From Mesorhizobium sp. SCN 65-20 (GTDB lineage Bacteria > Pseudomonadota > Alphaproteobacteria > Rhizobiales > Rhizobiaceae), in NCBI GenBank assembly GCA_001724355.1, contig MEEF01000024.1, positions 1 to 39,258 of the forward strand: DNA of 39,258 nucleotides, written 5' to 3'. Under the pieces are notes generated by a model. It saw nothing but the letters and a program-made list of their open reading frames with translations. It was not told the origin of the DNA and did no database searches. Every line of letters starts with the position of its first letter. Position 1 is the first letter of the stretch. Positions 38,494 to 39,258 of this stretch are shown here, piece after piece. The position numbers were made by a program, and so were the translations under genes.

Positions 38494-39258
38494 TTAGAAG
38501 CGGGTCGAGATACCGAAATTGAATTCCTGCGTATCGTCGGTGTCTTCCTTGGCGACCGGCACCGCGTAGTCGATGCGCAGCGGGCCGAAGGGCGACGCCC
38601 AGAGCAGGCCAAAGCCGACCGAAGCGCGCCACTGCATGCTCGTGCCGACAATGTCGAACTCCTGAGGAGTACCAACATTTCGGTCCACCTTGCTGCCATA
38701 CAGCGTCGCCGCATCAGCAAATACTGCACCGCGCAGACCAAAGCTCTCCGGAACGATCGGGATCGGGAACTGCGCCTCGACCGACGCATTGAAGTAGGTC
38801 GTGCCACCGAGATGGTCCCCGCTAGCCGGGTCGATCGGGCCGATGCCGTTATACTCGAAGCCGCGGATCATGCGATCGTTGTTCTTGAACTGATCGAACA
38901 CGCGCAGGCTGCTGTCGCCGCCGAATCCGGCAACGTGTCCGCCACCCGCCGAAACCAGGCCGACGATGTCCAACTCCTCGGACAGCGTCTGATAGTAGCT
39001 GCCACGTCCCGTGACCTTGACGAACTGTGCGTCACCGCCCAGGCCGGCCACTTCGGTCGTGAAGTTGGCGTAGATGCCGTTGTGCGGGCTCTTCATGTCG
39101 TCGATCGTATTATAGACCAGCGTGCCGCTGACCGACGACTTGATCCAAGGACTGTCCTCGACGCCATCCTCGATGGCCTGCGAGACGTCGCAACCGGGAT
39201 TCGCAATACCGTCTCCGTCGGGATCGCACTCGTCAGTGAGCGAGTACTCTTCCTGCGA
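38494..39258 (-). CDS. bamA: Outer-membrane assembly factor BamA, C-terminal part
   Basis: The last 254 residues are in the window; the frame stays open to the right edge. It covers the C-terminal strands of the Omp85 beta-barrel, including the conserved loop segment [11 protein letters not shown] (the VRGF/YxxxxxGP motif), [54 protein letters not shown] and the terminal FGISTRF. BamA inserts beta-barrel proteins into the outer membrane. An exposed loop near the edge contains two cysteines and the acidic segment [17 protein letters not shown]. Upstream gene of the lpx cluster. Confidence 0.95.
   Translation of the reverse strand, partial: SQEEYSLTDECDPDGDGIANPGCDVSQAIEDGVEDSPWIKSSVSGTLVYNTIDDMKSPHNGIYANFTTEVAGLGGDAQFVKVTGRGSYYQTLSEELDIVGLVSAGGGHVAGFGGDSSLRVFDQFKNNDRMIRGFEYNGIGPIDPASGDHLGGTTYFNASVEAQFPIPIVPESFGLRGAVFADAATLYGSKVDRNVGTPQEFDIVGTSMQWRASVGFGLLWASPFGPLRIDYAVPVAKEDTDDTQEFNFGISTRF

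Overview
The window is a GC-rich chromosomal segment from an alphaproteobacterium of the Hyphomicrobiales (Rhizobiales). It is most likely a Phyllobacteriaceae/Mesorhizobium-type organism. This rests on gene order (pdhABC with a lipoylated E1-beta, eno, kdsA, pyrG, secG, tpiA; ppiD-trpD-trpC-moaC-moeA; lexA, comEC, gltX, gltA; bamA-lpxD-fabZ-lpxA-lpxI-lpxB), on a Porin_2-type porin, and on a GAAC-N7-GAAC SOS box of the alphaproteobacterial kind. No tRNA, rRNA, insertion sequence, integrase or CRISPR array was seen.

Layout. Positions 1-12802 are almost entirely minus-strand housekeeping genes: the pyruvate dehydrogenase operon (pdhA, pdhB, pdhC cut by the window edge), a FtsB/DivIC-like divisome protein, enolase, a PRC-barrel protein, a dodecin, KDO-8-phosphate synthase, a glyoxalase-like protein, a DUF1697 protein, CTP synthase, an L,D-transpeptidase, SecG and triosephosphate isomerase. 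A 40-residue lipoprotein gene sits alone on the plus strand at 5000-5122. From 12946 to 18358 a tight plus-strand operon runs ppiD-trpD-trpC-moaC-moeA and ends in a strong terminator.

Positions 18516-27502 form an accessory block between moeA and lexA, genes that are usually close neighbours in rhizobia. It holds a porin, an OmpR-type two-component pair resembling CusRS/CopRS, a 96-residue exported protein of unknown function, and a plus-strand operon for periplasmic copper handling: a 72-residue lipoprotein, a TolC-like outer-membrane lipoprotein, a multicopper oxidase with a methionine-rich tail, a cupredoxin and a CusF-like protein. Four copies of a 14-bp box, TTACA-N4-TGTAA-like, lie only in this block: upstream of the porin, of the 96-residue protein and of the copper operon, with one in a noncoding stretch carrying two related Rho-independent terminators that may end two tandem small RNAs. 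The box has the same geometry as the E. coli CusR box. I infer a local copper-responsive regulon that joins efflux and oxidation to a porin and possibly to small RNAs.

Positions 27742-39258 return to core genes: lexA with its SOS box, comEC interrupted by one in-frame TGA, gltX, gltA, and the minus-strand outer-membrane/lipid A cluster bamA (partial)-lpxD-fabZ-lpxA-lpxI-lpxB, whose genes overlap or nearly touch and end at a hairpin shared with gltA.
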